Source: Bacteroidota bacterium
Lineage (GTDB): Bacteria; Bacteroidota; Bacteroidia; Palsa-965
DNA: 64,000 nucleotides
Direction: 5' to 3'
NCBI GenBank assembly: GCA_020402865.1
Contig: JADBYT010000013.1
Span: forward strand, 1 to 64,000
The notes beneath the pieces are model-generated. The model saw only the letters and a program-made list of their open reading frames with translations, did no database searches and was not told where the DNA came from. Positions 7,096 through 15,447 of the stretch are shown in pieces. The position numbers were made by a program, and so were the translations under genes. Every line of letters starts with the position of its first letter. Position 1 is the stretch's first letter.

Positions 7096-10000
7096 TCAGC
7101 TTAATGTGCGGAAGGAGAAGCGGGAAATGAACGGGATGTATTTTCTTAGTGTACTCATTTCAATACGCTCTTCAAGCTCTCCAAGCTGCTGCAGCACATT
7201 GTTAAGCGCTTTATTTTCGCGCACGGCATTAATGTAGCCGGTATCACTTACAAATTCGCTGAATGTTTCTTTTGGCGATGATGCCAGCATTTGGAAAAGT
7301 GCGGGAGCCACCTGATTACAACCGGTAACCACAGCCAGCAACAGCATTATAGCCAAATGATCGGCGTGGGTGGTGATGGAATATTCAGGCACATCGCTGT
7401 GTACGCGGATGAGGCGATAGATGTTTACAAAGCGTTTAATGGTTCGCGGCGTGTTGCCAAGCAGGTTTGAAATGCTGTGTATGAATTCGATTTCCTGAGC
7501 CGTAATTTCCAGCTGATTTCGTACGGTGACGGCTGGTACAAGCTGGTTGGTTTCTTCGGTGAGGCTGGATGAGGCAGATTCTGATTTATTGGTGATGATA
7601 ATTTCTTCTGTGGTTTCTGTTTGATTGGGAATGGGAGAGACGGGATCGTTTACTTCGATTTTGGGTTGTTCGGTTAAAGCGATTGTTTCATATGCCGGTG
7701 AAATGTCGGTTAGTACTGTATTTTCGGCTTTTATAGTTTTTTTATCAAGCACTTGGGTAAGATAGCTTTCAAGAAGTTTTTTCCGGCTACCATCGTTAAG
7801 CGGTTTAAGTGTAAACGGAATCTGGAAAATCTTTTCGAGATAGTCGAAAGCGGTTGCACGCTCGCTTGTGGTATCGGTTTCTTCGCGCAGCAGCTGGGAG
7901 TTTTCGTTGAGCAGCGCATATTTTACCCAGCGAGCATCCACACCCACCACTACCACAAACAGTTTAAACGAAAGCAGCAGGTGAATGGCTTCGAGTACCT
8001 GCTTCACGCGGTCGGGCGGGCAGCGGTCGAGATCGTCGATATAGAGCACAATGCGTTGGATGCCGGGCAGTGCGGCAAATTTTTCCTCTTCTTTTGCATC
8101 AGGCACGTAACTCAGGTTTTGCGAAAGCAGGTCGCTGAGTTTTTGAAGGTCGTTGCGGATAAGCGAAATGAGGCCGAGGTGCTGGTTGTAGTCTGACGAC
8201 TGGCTGCGTTTATTGATGAAGTCGGTAAGCTGTTTGCGCGGATTGTAATTGTCTATGGCCAGTTCGAGTTCTTTCTTGCGTTGTTCGGCTTCGGCCTTTT
8301 GTTGTTCAATGCGTTGCTGTTCGGCTTTGAGGCGGTCAATTTCTAACTGCACTTTTATTTCTGATTCGGCCAGCTCCCTGCGCTTTTGTTCAATGAGTGC
8401 GTCAACTTTATTGCGTGCCTCTTCAATCTTGTCGAGCCGCTGGTTGAGGCGTCGCAACAGCGGTGTTCCCCAGGCCACAATTCCTAAGCAAACAGAAGTG
8501 AATGTGGCCACATACCCTTTCAAACCGGTAAGAAAGAGTTTTATCTGACCGTGCACTCCATCTCCGTAACGCAGATAAAGCACAACAAACACAGGCAAAA
8601 GCACAAACAACGACCACAGCAATTTCTGTTGCCAGCTGCTGTTTACAAACCTGTTCAACAGATAGGCAAAACGTCCGCGCGTTTTTCGGATTTCATTCAG
8701 AAAATTGTTCAGACTCCTTGCCGCCAGCTGTGCTTTTTCGAGGCCCAGTTCTTTTGAGAGTTCCGCAAGCTGATCTTCAATTTGCTTGCGCTGAGTTTCA
8801 TCTATTGCATTCCAGATGTCGGCCGGTTTGAGGTTGGCAAGTTCCTGTGCCTTTTTATCATTGGTGGCCTGGAGTTCAGCGAGTTTTGTTTCGTATGCAG
8901 AAATATCTGCTGCAAGCTGTTTGAGTTGTGCATGCTGCCGTGCAATTTCGGCTCCGGCCAGTTGAAACTGTTCGAGCAATATGGCTTTTTCATCGCGCTG
9001 TTTCGGGGCAATTTTCTCATTCAGCTTCTCAAAAATGGTCACCATGAAATTTGCCCAGAGGTTGGCATCGGAATAATGCCAGGCATTGAACTCAATCTGC
9101 ACAATTTCCTTGCAAAACCCGTTTGGCGCGGCTGCTTTAGCGGCTGCGTCTTCGTATTCGCTTATTTTTTTACTCAGCAGCTTCATAAAGAAGCTTTTCC
9201 CCGAACCCCAGTGCCCGAAAAGGCCGATGGAAAGCGGCGGATTGAGTTTTTCATACGCAATTAGTGCCGCCAGCGCATCCACATCGGGCGTAATGTTAAG
9301 CTGGTCGGTGTGGTTGTCGATGCTGTCGGAATGATAGCCGGCGAAGAGGAGGGATTTTTCGGGCTGGATGGGTTCGTAGTCCCAGAGCGGGCGGTTTTCG
9401 TGGCGAAGCAGGAGTTCGGAAAGTATTATTCCGGTATTTTGAGGATTGCTGCATTTTATTCCTGCAGCTTCAATCCATTCAATAATGTCGGTATCAAAAG
9501 TTTGATCGTTGTATGGCTTTTGCAAAAGATGAATACTGATTCTTGATTTTTGCTGCGTCCACTGCAACAATGTTGATTCGGCCGGATTGCTGAGGTATTC
9601 CCAAAACACCGGATAAAACGGATTGGAGACAGAAGACGTTTTTACCGTTGCCAGCTTTTCGAGTATGAAGAACGTAAAGTCTTCCATCGAAAACAGATCA
9701 GGATCGGTTGATTCTATTTTTCTGTTTGTGACCGAAAAAATGAGTCTGAATATTTCCAGTGTGGATGTACATAAATTCTGAATGGAGGTTAGCAATGCAA
9801 TATCTTCCCTGCTCATATCAGGCATAAGCAGTTTATCAGTACCCGAATTGCGTCTGATGAACTCATTCAGCGTAACATCAGCTTTCCGAAATTCATTTAA
9901 CAGTGCTTCAACATCAACCTTTGCTTTTTCGGCTTCAGGTGCAGTTTTCTTTAACGTGCGCGATTTTTTCTGGTTAAACGTTTGAAGTTCGAGGAAATAA

Positions 10001-10110
10001 GTTTCGGCACGTTCAAATATGTATTCATCAATCTGGCTAAGCATTAAAAGCCCTGTATCATTTTTCAGGCTTTCTAAAATCTGTTCAGCGGGCGAAATGT
10101 CTTTATTCAT
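7096..10110 (-). CDS. KAP-family P-loop NTPase with membrane hairpin
   Basis: The 1004-residue product has an unfamiliar N-terminal region of about 290 residues, then a KAP NTPase domain. Walker A is GLFGHWGSGKS (about 294-304). A long insertion carries coiled coil (about 375-430 and 555-620) around two transmembrane helices (about 493-515 and 531-552). The Walker B/KAP signature YIDDLDRCPPDRV is at about 686-698. KAP proteins are membrane-associated NTPases found in animal signalling scaffolds and in bacteria, where several are linked to phage defence or plasmids. The role here is not deducible. The acidic, Ser/Thr-rich stretch (about 800-880) is probably a disordered linker. The gene appears monocistronic. 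Confidence 0.9.
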   Translation of the reverse strand: MNKDISPAEQILESLKNDTGLLMLSQIDEYIFERAETYFLELQTFNQKKSRTLKKTAPEAEKAKVDVEALLNEFRKADVTLNEFIRRNSGTDKLLMPDMSREDIALLTSIQNLCTSTLEIFRLIFSVTNRKIESTDPDLFSMEDFTFFILEKLATVKTSSVSNPFYPVFWEYLSNPAESTLLQWTQQKSRISIHLLQKPYNDQTFDTDIIEWIEAAGIKCSNPQNTGIILSELLLRHENRPLWDYEPIQPEKSLLFAGYHSDSIDNHTDQLNITPDVDALAALIAYEKLNPPLSIGLFGHWGSGKSFFMKLLSKKISEYEDAAAKAAAPNGFCKEIVQIEFNAWHYSDANLWANFMVTIFEKLNEKIAPKQRDEKAILLEQFQLAGAEIARQHAQLKQLAADISAYETKLAELQATNDKKAQELANLKPADIWNAIDETQRKQIEDQLAELSKELGLEKAQLAARSLNNFLNEIRKTRGRFAYLLNRFVNSSWQQKLLWSLFVLLPVFVVLYLRYGDGVHGQIKLFLTGLKGYVATFTSVCLGIVAWGTPLLRRLNQRLDKIEEARNKVDALIEQKRRELAESEIKVQLEIDRLKAEQQRIEQQKAEAEQRKKELELAIDNYNPRKQLTDFINKRSQSSDYNQHLGLISLIRNDLQKLSDLLSQNLSYVPDAKEEEKFAALPGIQRIVLYIDDLDRCPPDRVKQVLEAIHLLLSFKLFVVVVGVDARWVKYALLNENSQLLREETDTTSERATAFDYLEKIFQIPFTLKPLNDGSRKKLLESYLTQVLDKKTIKAENTVLTDISPAYETIALTEQPKIEVNDPVSPIPNQTETTEEIIITNKSESASSSLTEETNQLVPAVTVRNQLEITAQEIEFIHSISNLLGNTPRTIKRFVNIYRLIRVHSDVPEYSITTHADHLAIMLLLAVVTGCNQVAPALFQMLASSPKETFSEFVSDTGYINAVRENKALNNVLQQLGELEERIEMSTLRKYIPFISRFSFRTLS

Positions 10111-10265
10111 AGCAGTAGGGGAAATAGAAAAGCCAAGTTACCGAACTGTGCGGGAAGATGGATTGTGCGGTGGAAACTTTTTGGTGGTTTGTCGCGTCTC
10201 GACTCTGCTCCGTAACAAAGGCATTTTTGTTTTTGGTTAATTTATTTAATTCACTCTGCCTTCGA

Positions 10266-10462
10266 TCCCCGCAGAAATTGCGGGGACTCAGGCTTCGGGG
10301 AGAATAATGCCACCGGTGGCTGAGCTTGTCGAAGCCACCGGTGTACTTTGCCTTTATGAAGCATTCTCGTTTTAAAGTCAGGAATGAATAAAACGAGCAA
10401 TGAACCAGTTGTATAATAAGTAATATGTCCCTGTCATCCCGAGCGGAGTCGAGGGAGACAGG
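10266..10462. repeat. Row of three palindromic intergenic hairpins
   Basis: This non-coding stretch between the KAP gene and tRNA-Lys holds three inverted repeats. TCCCCGCA..TTGCGGGGA is at 10266-10286. CACCGGTGGCT..AGCCACCGGTG is at 10311-10343. CCCTGTC..GACAGGG is at 10429-10462, enclosing the ATCCCGAGCGGAGTCGAGGGA core that I recall as a common Bacteroidota dispersed repeat. No gene is seen here. Confidence 0.7.
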
Positions 10463-10474
10463 GGCAAAAAGCAA

Positions 10475-10558
10475 AAACACCTTCGTTTGAAAAGCGAAGG
10501 TGTTTCAGTGCTCCCGCTGGGGCTTCCCGACAAAAATGTCGGGACCCCAGCGGGAGCA
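10475..10558 (-). repeat. Two hairpins mimicking a tRNA 3' end and its terminator
   Basis: TGCTCCCGCTGGGG (10509-10522) pairs perfectly with CCCCAGCGGGAGCA (10545-10558), with an inner stem TCCCGAC/GTCGGGA. Next to it AAACACCTTCG/CGAAGGTGTTT (10475-10505) forms a second hairpin. Read on the minus strand, CCCCAGCGGGAGCACTGAAA followed by CACCTTCG closely resembles the tail of the neighbouring tRNA-Lys (CCCGCGGGATCACTGAAAG, then a terminator with CCTTCG). This suggests a duplicated and then inverted tRNA tail. Confidence 0.65.
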
Positions 10559-10564
10559 TACAAC

Positions 10565-10593
10565 AAAAAAAGCCTTCGCATTGCGAAGGCTTT
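10565..10593 (-). terminator. Terminator of tRNA-Lys
   Basis: On the minus strand, directly after the tRNA, AAAGCCTTCGCA pairs with TGCGAAGGCTTT and is followed by a run of T (10565-10570 read in reverse). This is a standard intrinsic terminator. Confidence 0.9.
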
Positions 10594-10601
10594 ACTTTCA
10601 G

Positions 10602-10674
10602 TGATCCCGCGGGGGCGCGAACCCAGGACCCCAACATTAAAAGTGTTGTGCTCTACCAGCTGAGCTACGGAATC
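10602..10674 (-). tRNA. tRNA-Lys (anticodon TTT)
   Basis: This is a 73-base cloverleaf on the minus strand. The acceptor GATTCCG pairs with CGGGATC (one G-T pair). The D arm is GCTCAGCTGGTAGAGC. The anticodon stem CAACA/TGTTG carries loop CTTTTAA with anticodon TTT. The T arm is CTGGG-TTCGCGC-CCCCG (one mismatch), and the discriminator is A. CCA is not encoded. A consensus promoter lies 38 bases upstream and an intrinsic terminator follows. Confidence 0.96.
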
Positions 10675-10711
10675 CTTTGCGTAAAACGGAAGTATTACCG
10701 TTTTGCGGGTG

Positions 10712-10742
10712 CAAATATACGGGCATTTTTACATTCACCAAA
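10712..10742 (-). promoter_or_regulatory. Bacteroidota consensus promoter for tRNA-Lys
   Basis: On the minus strand TTTG (10739-10742) is followed after exactly 19 bases by TATATTTG (10712-10719), matching the -33 TTTG / -7 TAnnTTTG consensus of the Bacteroidota primary sigma factor. The transcript leader before the tRNA contains a small hairpin (GCAAAACGG..CCGTTTTAC, 10681-10707). Confidence 0.85.
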
Positions 10743-10883
10743 TCGAAAATGCATTTTTTTTAACATTGCGCAGTTTTCGGTTGTTCATAACTCGTTTTTG
10801 TCAATTACACGGGAACGAATTTTGAGTATTGGCGGGCATTCTGGGTAATTTGATGTACTTTCACGGAAACGAAAGAAAGTTGT

Positions 10884-11342
10884 ATGAAATCGTTTGATAT
10901 TCGTTTGCAGGAAGGTTTTGGCGGACTAAAATTTGGTTCTTCGGTAGAAGAGGCAGAACAATGTTTTGGTGTGCCAGATGAAACCGATGTGCTTGAAGGC
11001 CCCGACGGGTCGGAGGCTTTGGTGTGGCATTACCTGGAGCACGGCTTTTCATTGTTTTTCGATCGTGCCGGGCGCGATGTGTTTTCAACGGTGGAGCTTG
11101 ATAAACAAACCAATCCGTTGCTTTGGGAGAAAAATTTGTTTGAGCTGGATGAAAAGGCGCTCAAGGCGCTTTTCAAGGCAAACGGATTTACGGAAATTGA
11201 TGAAGAACGCCACACCTGGGGCGAAAAACGAATTACCTTTGACGAGGCCCAGATTGATTTCTATTTCGAAAACGGGCGGATGATTTCAATTAATTTTGGT
11301 GTAATGTTAACATCCGAAGAATTGAAACTATTTTCCAACTAA
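10884..11342 (+). CDS. Protein of unknown function (152 aa)
   Basis: This is a soluble acidic protein with no signal peptide or membrane segment. The start MKSFDIRLQEGFGGLKFGSS and the pattern FGVPDETDVLEG, LVWHYLEHGFSLFFDR suggest an alpha/beta fold with repeated short strand motifs (LFELDEKALKALFKANGF). It resembles small proteins that describe a coordinate- or linearly-varying term (FGxSxEEAEQCFGxPD), but I cannot name a family. It precedes aroK by 30 bases on the same strand and may be co-transcribed with it. Confidence 0.75.
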   Translation: MKSFDIRLQEGFGGLKFGSSVEEAEQCFGVPDETDVLEGPDGSEALVWHYLEHGFSLFFDRAGRDVFSTVELDKQTNPLLWEKNLFELDEKALKALFKANGFTEIDEERHTWGEKRITFDEAQIDFYFENGRMISINFGVMLTSEELKLFSN

Positions 11343-11372
11343 TATTGCAGTCTGTACTGAATACATTTTTCT

Positions 11373-11930
11373 ATGCGCATATTTCTGATCGGCTACATGG
11401 GTAGCGGCAAAAGTTCAATCGGTCCTGCGGTGGCGCAGGAGCTCGGTTTACGTTTCGTGGATCTCGATAAAGCAATCGAGGAGCGTTTCGGCAAAGACAT
11501 TACAACTATTTTCCAGGGTGAGGGCGAAGCGCACTTCCGCGAACTCGAACAGCAAATGCTGCACGAATGGCTCGAACAGGATGATTATGTAATGGCCACC
11601 GGCGGCGGCACCCCCTGCCACGCCGACAATATGGATCGTATGTGCGATGCCGGTATTACCATTTACCTGAAACTGAGCACCGAAACACTTTACGACCGCC
11701 TCAAGCTTGATCTCGCCAACCGTCCGCTCCTGCAGGGCCGTGCTGATCATGAGCTTTTCAACTACATACACGACACCCTGCTCGAACGCGAGCCCTATTA
11801 CCTTGATTCGCAGTATCGCGTAAAAGCGAAAGACCTGAAAGCCTCAGAACTGGCCGAGTTTATCCGCCTTTTTGAGCTTAAGCAGGAAGAGCCTGAGGTA
11901 TCGGAAGAAGAGCAGGCCGAAGAAAACTAA
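11373..11930 (+). CDS. aroK: Shikimate kinase
   Basis: The enzyme phosphorylates shikimate at the 3-hydroxyl with ATP, the fifth step of aromatic amino acid synthesis, in the cytoplasm. Walker A is GYMGSGKSS (7-15). The shikimate-binding Asp is in FVDLDKAIEERFG (about 28-40). GGGTPC (about 76-81) is the conserved glycine motif, and the lid carries an arginine in LANRPLL. The core length matches AroK (about 170). The last 20 residues form an unusual, highly acidic tail (EEPEVSEEEQAEEN), probably disordered. A strong hairpin terminator follows. Confidence 0.95.
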   Translation: MRIFLIGYMGSGKSSIGPAVAQELGLRFVDLDKAIEERFGKDITTIFQGEGEAHFRELEQQMLHEWLEQDDYVMATGGGTPCHADNMDRMCDAGITIYLKLSTETLYDRLKLDLANRPLLQGRADHELFNYIHDTLLEREPYYLDSQYRVKAKDLKASELAEFIRLFELKQEEPEVSEEEQAEEN

Positions 11931-11951
11931 TCGTTTTGCATACAAAATGCG

Positions 11952-11982
11952 AAGCCCGAAACATACTGTATGTTTCGGGCTT
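11952..11982. terminator. Bidirectional terminator between aroK and PRTase gene
   Basis: AAGCCCGAAACATA (11952-11965), loop CTG, then its perfect complement TATGTTTCGGGCTT (11969-11982). It lies between convergent genes ending at 11930 (+) and 12004 (-). Confidence 0.9.
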
Positions 11983-12003
11983 TGCTGTATGGTTACTTTA
12001 CAA

Positions 12004-12513
12004 TCAGTTCAGATATACAGTGGCGTCGCCGTTTTCGTGAAAATCAACCTGCACATGTTCGAGCAGGGTGGTGGCCAGTGAAAGCCCTACGAAATTGGTC
12101 TTTACCGGAAACCGGTTGTGATCGCGGTCAACCAGCACAAGGGTAAAAATATTGCGCACCGTATGGTCGAGGAAGGGTTTTACGCCATACATCAGCGTGC
12201 GGCCGGAGTTCGATACATCGTCCACCACAATAACCGTTTTCCCGTTCAGCTCGGCAGCAGAAAGGGCGAGGTGGGGTGTGGCAGAAAGCGGCGCTTCCTT
12301 ATTAATAGGCAGTTCAATAAGGCGGATGCGTATTTCGGAGATACTTTCGATGGTGGTTTTGAGGCGTTGGGCCAGTTTGTAGCCGCTGGAAGGAATGCCG
12401 GCCATGATAATTTCGGTTTCGCCGAAACACTGTTCGGCCACCTGCCAGGCTAAGCGGTTGATGCGCTGCTGCACCTGTTTGCTGTTCATGAGCAGCTTCT
12501 GGGTGGTTTCCAT
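12004..12513 (-). CDS. PyrR-like phosphoribosyltransferase
   Basis: This is a type I phosphoribosyltransferase. The PRPP-binding loop is VIVVDDVSNSGRTL (about 113-126), preceded by the pyrophosphate-loop-like AGIPSSGYKLA. About 169 residues and the order of motifs match the PyrR/uracil or hypoxanthine PRTase group. I favour a PyrR-like protein by overall appearance, but the substrate cannot be read from the sequence. The start at 12513 (METTQKLLMNSKQVQQRIN) fits homologues better than 12540 or 12576. It is divergent from the MlaD gene, with about 114 bases of shared upstream DNA. Confidence 0.85.
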   Translation of the reverse strand: METTQKLLMNSKQVQQRINRLAWQVAEQCFGETEIIMAGIPSSGYKLAQRLKTTIESISEIRIRLIELPINKEAPLSATPHLALSAAELNGKTVIVVDDVSNSGRTLMYGVKPFLDHTVRNIFTLVLVDRDHNRFPVKTNFVGLSLATTLLEHVQVDFHENGDATVYLN

Positions 12514-12627
12514 GCGGTAAAGTTGGGAAAAATAGGCCATCAAAAACTCATTTCCCCTACCTTTTTTGAACATCATAAACCCAAAAAAAACGCTACTTTT
12601 GGCTTTCCGAAAACAACCAGCATATTT

Positions 12628-13611
12628 GTGAAACTCTCCAAAGAAGTAAAGGCCGGTATTGTCGTAGTGGTAGCACTTGCGCTGCTCATTTACGGCTTCA
12701 ATTTCCTCAAGGGCCGCGATATTTTTTCCACCAGCCTCGATTTATATGCACGTTACAAACACATTGACGGATTAACAGCCAACAATACGGTTCAGATTAA
12801 CGGGTTTAAAATCGGTACGGTGCGTGATATTCAGCTCGATCCGGCCAGCAACGAGCTGATTGTTCATTTTATTGTGACCGATAACGACGTAAAAATTACC
12901 AAGGGCTCGTCGGCTAAAATTTTCAGCGACGGATTGCTGGGTAACAAATCGCTGGCAATATCCATTAAGCCGGGTGCGCCCGAAGTGGAAGACGGCGATA
13001 CGCTGGTGGGCGATGTGGAAGGTTCGCTGAAAGATGCGGTAAACGAACAGATTCTGCCGCTCAAGGCCAAGATTGAAGAGCTTGTTGGCTCCGTTGATTC
13101 GGTAGTGACCGTGTTTCAGACTGTGCTCAACAAAGAAGCCCGCGAAGACCTGATTGCCAGCTTTACCAGCATACGCAACACGCTGCATAATTTCGAGCAT
13201 ACTTCAAAAACGCTTGATACAATGGTGACTGCCGAACGCAAAACGTTTTCGCAGATTATGGCCAATATTGCTTCCATTACCACCAACCTTGCTGCCAACA
13301 ACGAGCCGCTTACCAAAGCCATTAATAACTTTGCCAACATCAGTGATACGCTGGCCAAAGCCAACCTGAAAGGCACCATTGAAAATGCCAATGCCTCGCT
13401 CATGCGTGTGTCGGAAGTAATGGATAAAATTAACCGGGGCGAAGGCACACTTGGTTTGCTGGTGAACGATAAAAAGCTTTACAACGATCTCGATCAGGCC
13501 ACCAAAGACCTGGATGCGCTGGTGGTGGATCTGAAAAAATATCCCGGACGCTACCTTTCTATTTTCCGCAAGAAAGACCGTCCGCCCCGCAAACAAAACA
13601 CACCTAACTGA
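12628..13611 (+). CDS. MCE/MlaD family lipid-transport protein
   Basis: MCE proteins are inner-membrane-anchored periplasmic subunits that move phospholipids between membranes together with an MlaE/MlaF ABC transporter. The 327-residue product has an N-terminal anchor (KEVKAGIVVVVALALLIYG, about 5-23), then an MCE domain (about 35-115, with VQINGFKIGTVRDI and SDGLLGNKSLAISI). A long helical region (about 140-300) probably forms the tunnel, and the tail is basic. GTG at 12628 is chosen because it places the anchor at the usual position; ATG 12523 adds an unlikely Asn/Lys-rich extension. TACTTTTG at 12594-12601 matches a -7 element. No permease or ATPase gene is adjacent. Confidence 0.9.
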   Translation: MKLSKEVKAGIVVVVALALLIYGFNFLKGRDIFSTSLDLYARYKHIDGLTANNTVQINGFKIGTVRDIQLDPASNELIVHFIVTDNDVKITKGSSAKIFSDGLLGNKSLAISIKPGAPEVEDGDTLVGDVEGSLKDAVNEQILPLKAKIEELVGSVDSVVTVFQTVLNKEAREDLIASFTSIRNTLHNFEHTSKTLDTMVTAERKTFSQIMANIASITTNLAANNEPLTKAINNFANISDTLAKANLKGTIENANASLMRVSEVMDKINRGEGTLGLLVNDKKLYNDLDQATKDLDALVVDLKKYPGRYLSIFRKKDRPPRKQNTPN

Positions 13612-13677
13612 TGCGGCCGCGTGCCGTGAACTGTGAAGAAGAACTGAAGTAGAAAAGGAATAAATACCCTGTGACAA

Positions 13678-14997
13678 ATGGCTTACATTGACAATATTCT
13701 GTTTGCGCTTCTGCTGGCTGCAGGCACAGTATTATTTGTGCGCAATGTGCGCAAAGTGCGCCGCAACATCCTCCTTGGCCGCGAAGTAAACCGCACCGAC
13801 AACAAAGCCGAACGCTGGCGCACCATGATCCGCGTGGCGCTGGGGCAGTCGAAAATGACTACACGGCCGGTGGCAGCCATCATGCACCTTTTTGTGTATG
13901 TAGGCTTTGTGATCATTAACATTGAGGTGGTGGAAATCATTATTGATGGTTTGTTTGGCACGCACCGCATACTTGGTTTTCTCGGACCGCTGTATTCGTT
14001 TCTGATTGCGTCTTTTGAAATACTGGCATTTCTGGTTGTGCTGGGCTGCGTGGTGTTTCTGGTGCGCCGCAATGTGCTCAAGCTCAAACGCTTTATGAGC
14101 AACGACCTGAACGGCTGGCCGCGCTCGGATGCGAATTACATTCTGATTACCGAAATCCTGCTCATGTCGGCCTTCTTTATGATGAATGCGGCCGATTTGC
14201 GATTGCAGCAACTCAACTTTGATCATTACACCGTAATGCCCGAAGGCGCATTCCCCATCAGTTCGCTGCTGGCGGGCTTGTATGGCAGCGCATCGCCCGA
14301 GGCGCTGGTAATGGCCGAGCGTTTCTGCTGGTGGTTTCACATTATCGGTATTCTGGCTTTCCTCAACTACCTGCCTTATTCAAAGCACTTCCACATTCTG
14401 CTGGCATTCCCCAATACATTCTTCTCCAACCTGCGCGCAAAAGGTGCTTTTACCAACCCGGAGAATGTAATGGTGGAAGTGAAAGCCATTCTCGACCCGT
14501 CGTTTACACCGCCGCCGCCGCCCGAAACACCACAACGCTTCGGAGCGAAAGATGTGCAGGATCTGACCTGGAAGCAATTGCTGGATGCTTACACCTGCAC
14601 CGAGTGCGGACGCTGCACATCGGCCTGTCCGGCAAACAACACCGGCAAACTGCTTTCGCCGCGAAAAATTATGATGGACACCCGCGACCGCGTTACGGAA
14701 GTGGGCGCTCACATGGACAAAAACAACGGCGTATTTACCGACGACGGTAAGGCGCTGCTGGGCGATTACATTACCGCTGAAGAACTCTGGGCCTGCACCT
14801 CGTGCAATGCCTGTGTGCAGGAATGCCCTGTAAACATTGATCCGCTTTCAATCATTATTGATCTGCGCCGTTATCTTGTAATGGAGCAGAGTGCAGCGCC
14901 CAACGAACTGAACATGATGTTTACCAACATCGAAAACAACGGTGCTCCGTGGCAGTTTTCGCCGGCCGACCGGTTGAACTGGGCTACTGAAGCATAA
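13678..14997 (+). CDS. Membrane (Fe-S) oxidoreductase, HdrC/NarI-like fusion
   Basis: The 439-residue protein has an N-terminal membrane part of about five helices (about 3-20, 62-85, 97-130, 150-175, 218-240) with histidines typical of NarI-like cytochrome b subunits. It is followed by a cytoplasmic dicluster ferredoxin region with two [4Fe-4S] motifs: CTECGRCTSACP (about 307-318) and CTSCNACVQECP (about 373-384). Such proteins pass electrons between quinones and a soluble partner. The partner is likely the CCG-domain protein at 15448, one gene downstream. The HAD gene lies between them with short gaps, so all three are probably one transcript. Confidence 0.9.
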   Translation: MAYIDNILFALLLAAGTVLFVRNVRKVRRNILLGREVNRTDNKAERWRTMIRVALGQSKMTTRPVAAIMHLFVYVGFVIINIEVVEIIIDGLFGTHRILGFLGPLYSFLIASFEILAFLVVLGCVVFLVRRNVLKLKRFMSNDLNGWPRSDANYILITEILLMSAFFMMNAADLRLQQLNFDHYTVMPEGAFPISSLLAGLYGSASPEALVMAERFCWWFHIIGILAFLNYLPYSKHFHILLAFPNTFFSNLRAKGAFTNPENVMVEVKAILDPSFTPPPPPETPQRFGAKDVQDLTWKQLLDAYTCTECGRCTSACPANNTGKLLSPRKIMMDTRDRVTEVGAHMDKNNGVFTDDGKALLGDYITAEELWACTSCNACVQECPVNIDPLSIIIDLRRYLVMEQSAAPNELNMMFTNIENNGAPWQFSPADRLNWATEA

Positions 14998-15015
14998 TTT
15001 AACGCATTGTTGAAA

Positions 15016-15441
15016 ATGGGAACCATTTATCCGCTGGTGGAAGCAGAAGAAAACGGCAAAAAAATAAGTCCGCAGCTTCCTGAAAATATCAAAAATTTCC
15101 TCATCGACATTGATGGTACGGTTTGCGAAGACATACCCAATGAAGAACCCTGGCGCATGCATGATGCCGCTGTTTTTCCGGATGCGCTTGTAACCGTAAA
15201 CAAATGGTATGAAGAAGGCCACGTGATTACCTTCTTTACCTCACGTCTTGAAGAACACCGTGAAGTAACTGAAGAATGGCTGCTGAAAAACGGTTTCCGT
15301 TTTCACGGACTGATAATGGGTAAGCCGCGCGGAGGAAATTATCACTGGATCGACAATCACATTGTGCGCGCCACACGCTATGAAGGTAAGTTCACGGATC
15401 TTACTGAGCGAGAAGTAACCATTCAGGTATTCGAAAAATAA
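15016..15441 (+). CDS. HAD-superfamily hydrolase-like protein
   Basis: The 141-residue product carries HAD motif I as LIDIDGTVCED and a threonine/serine motif II in ITFFTSRLEEH. A C-terminal GKPRGGNYHWIDNH element is where HADs place the lysine and acidic motifs. Bacteroidota homologues are often labelled phosphoheptose isomerase, which the sequence does not support. ATG 15016 is chosen over TTG 15007. It sits between two Fe-S reductase genes (10 and 6 bases away), so it is probably co-expressed with them. The substrate is unknown. Confidence 0.85.
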   Translation: MGTIYPLVEAEENGKKISPQLPENIKNFLIDIDGTVCEDIPNEEPWRMHDAAVFPDALVTVNKWYEEGHVITFFTSRLEEHREVTEEWLLKNGFRFHGLIMGKPRGGNYHWIDNHIVRATRYEGKFTDLTEREVTIQVFEK

Positions 15442-15447
15442 AACAAC

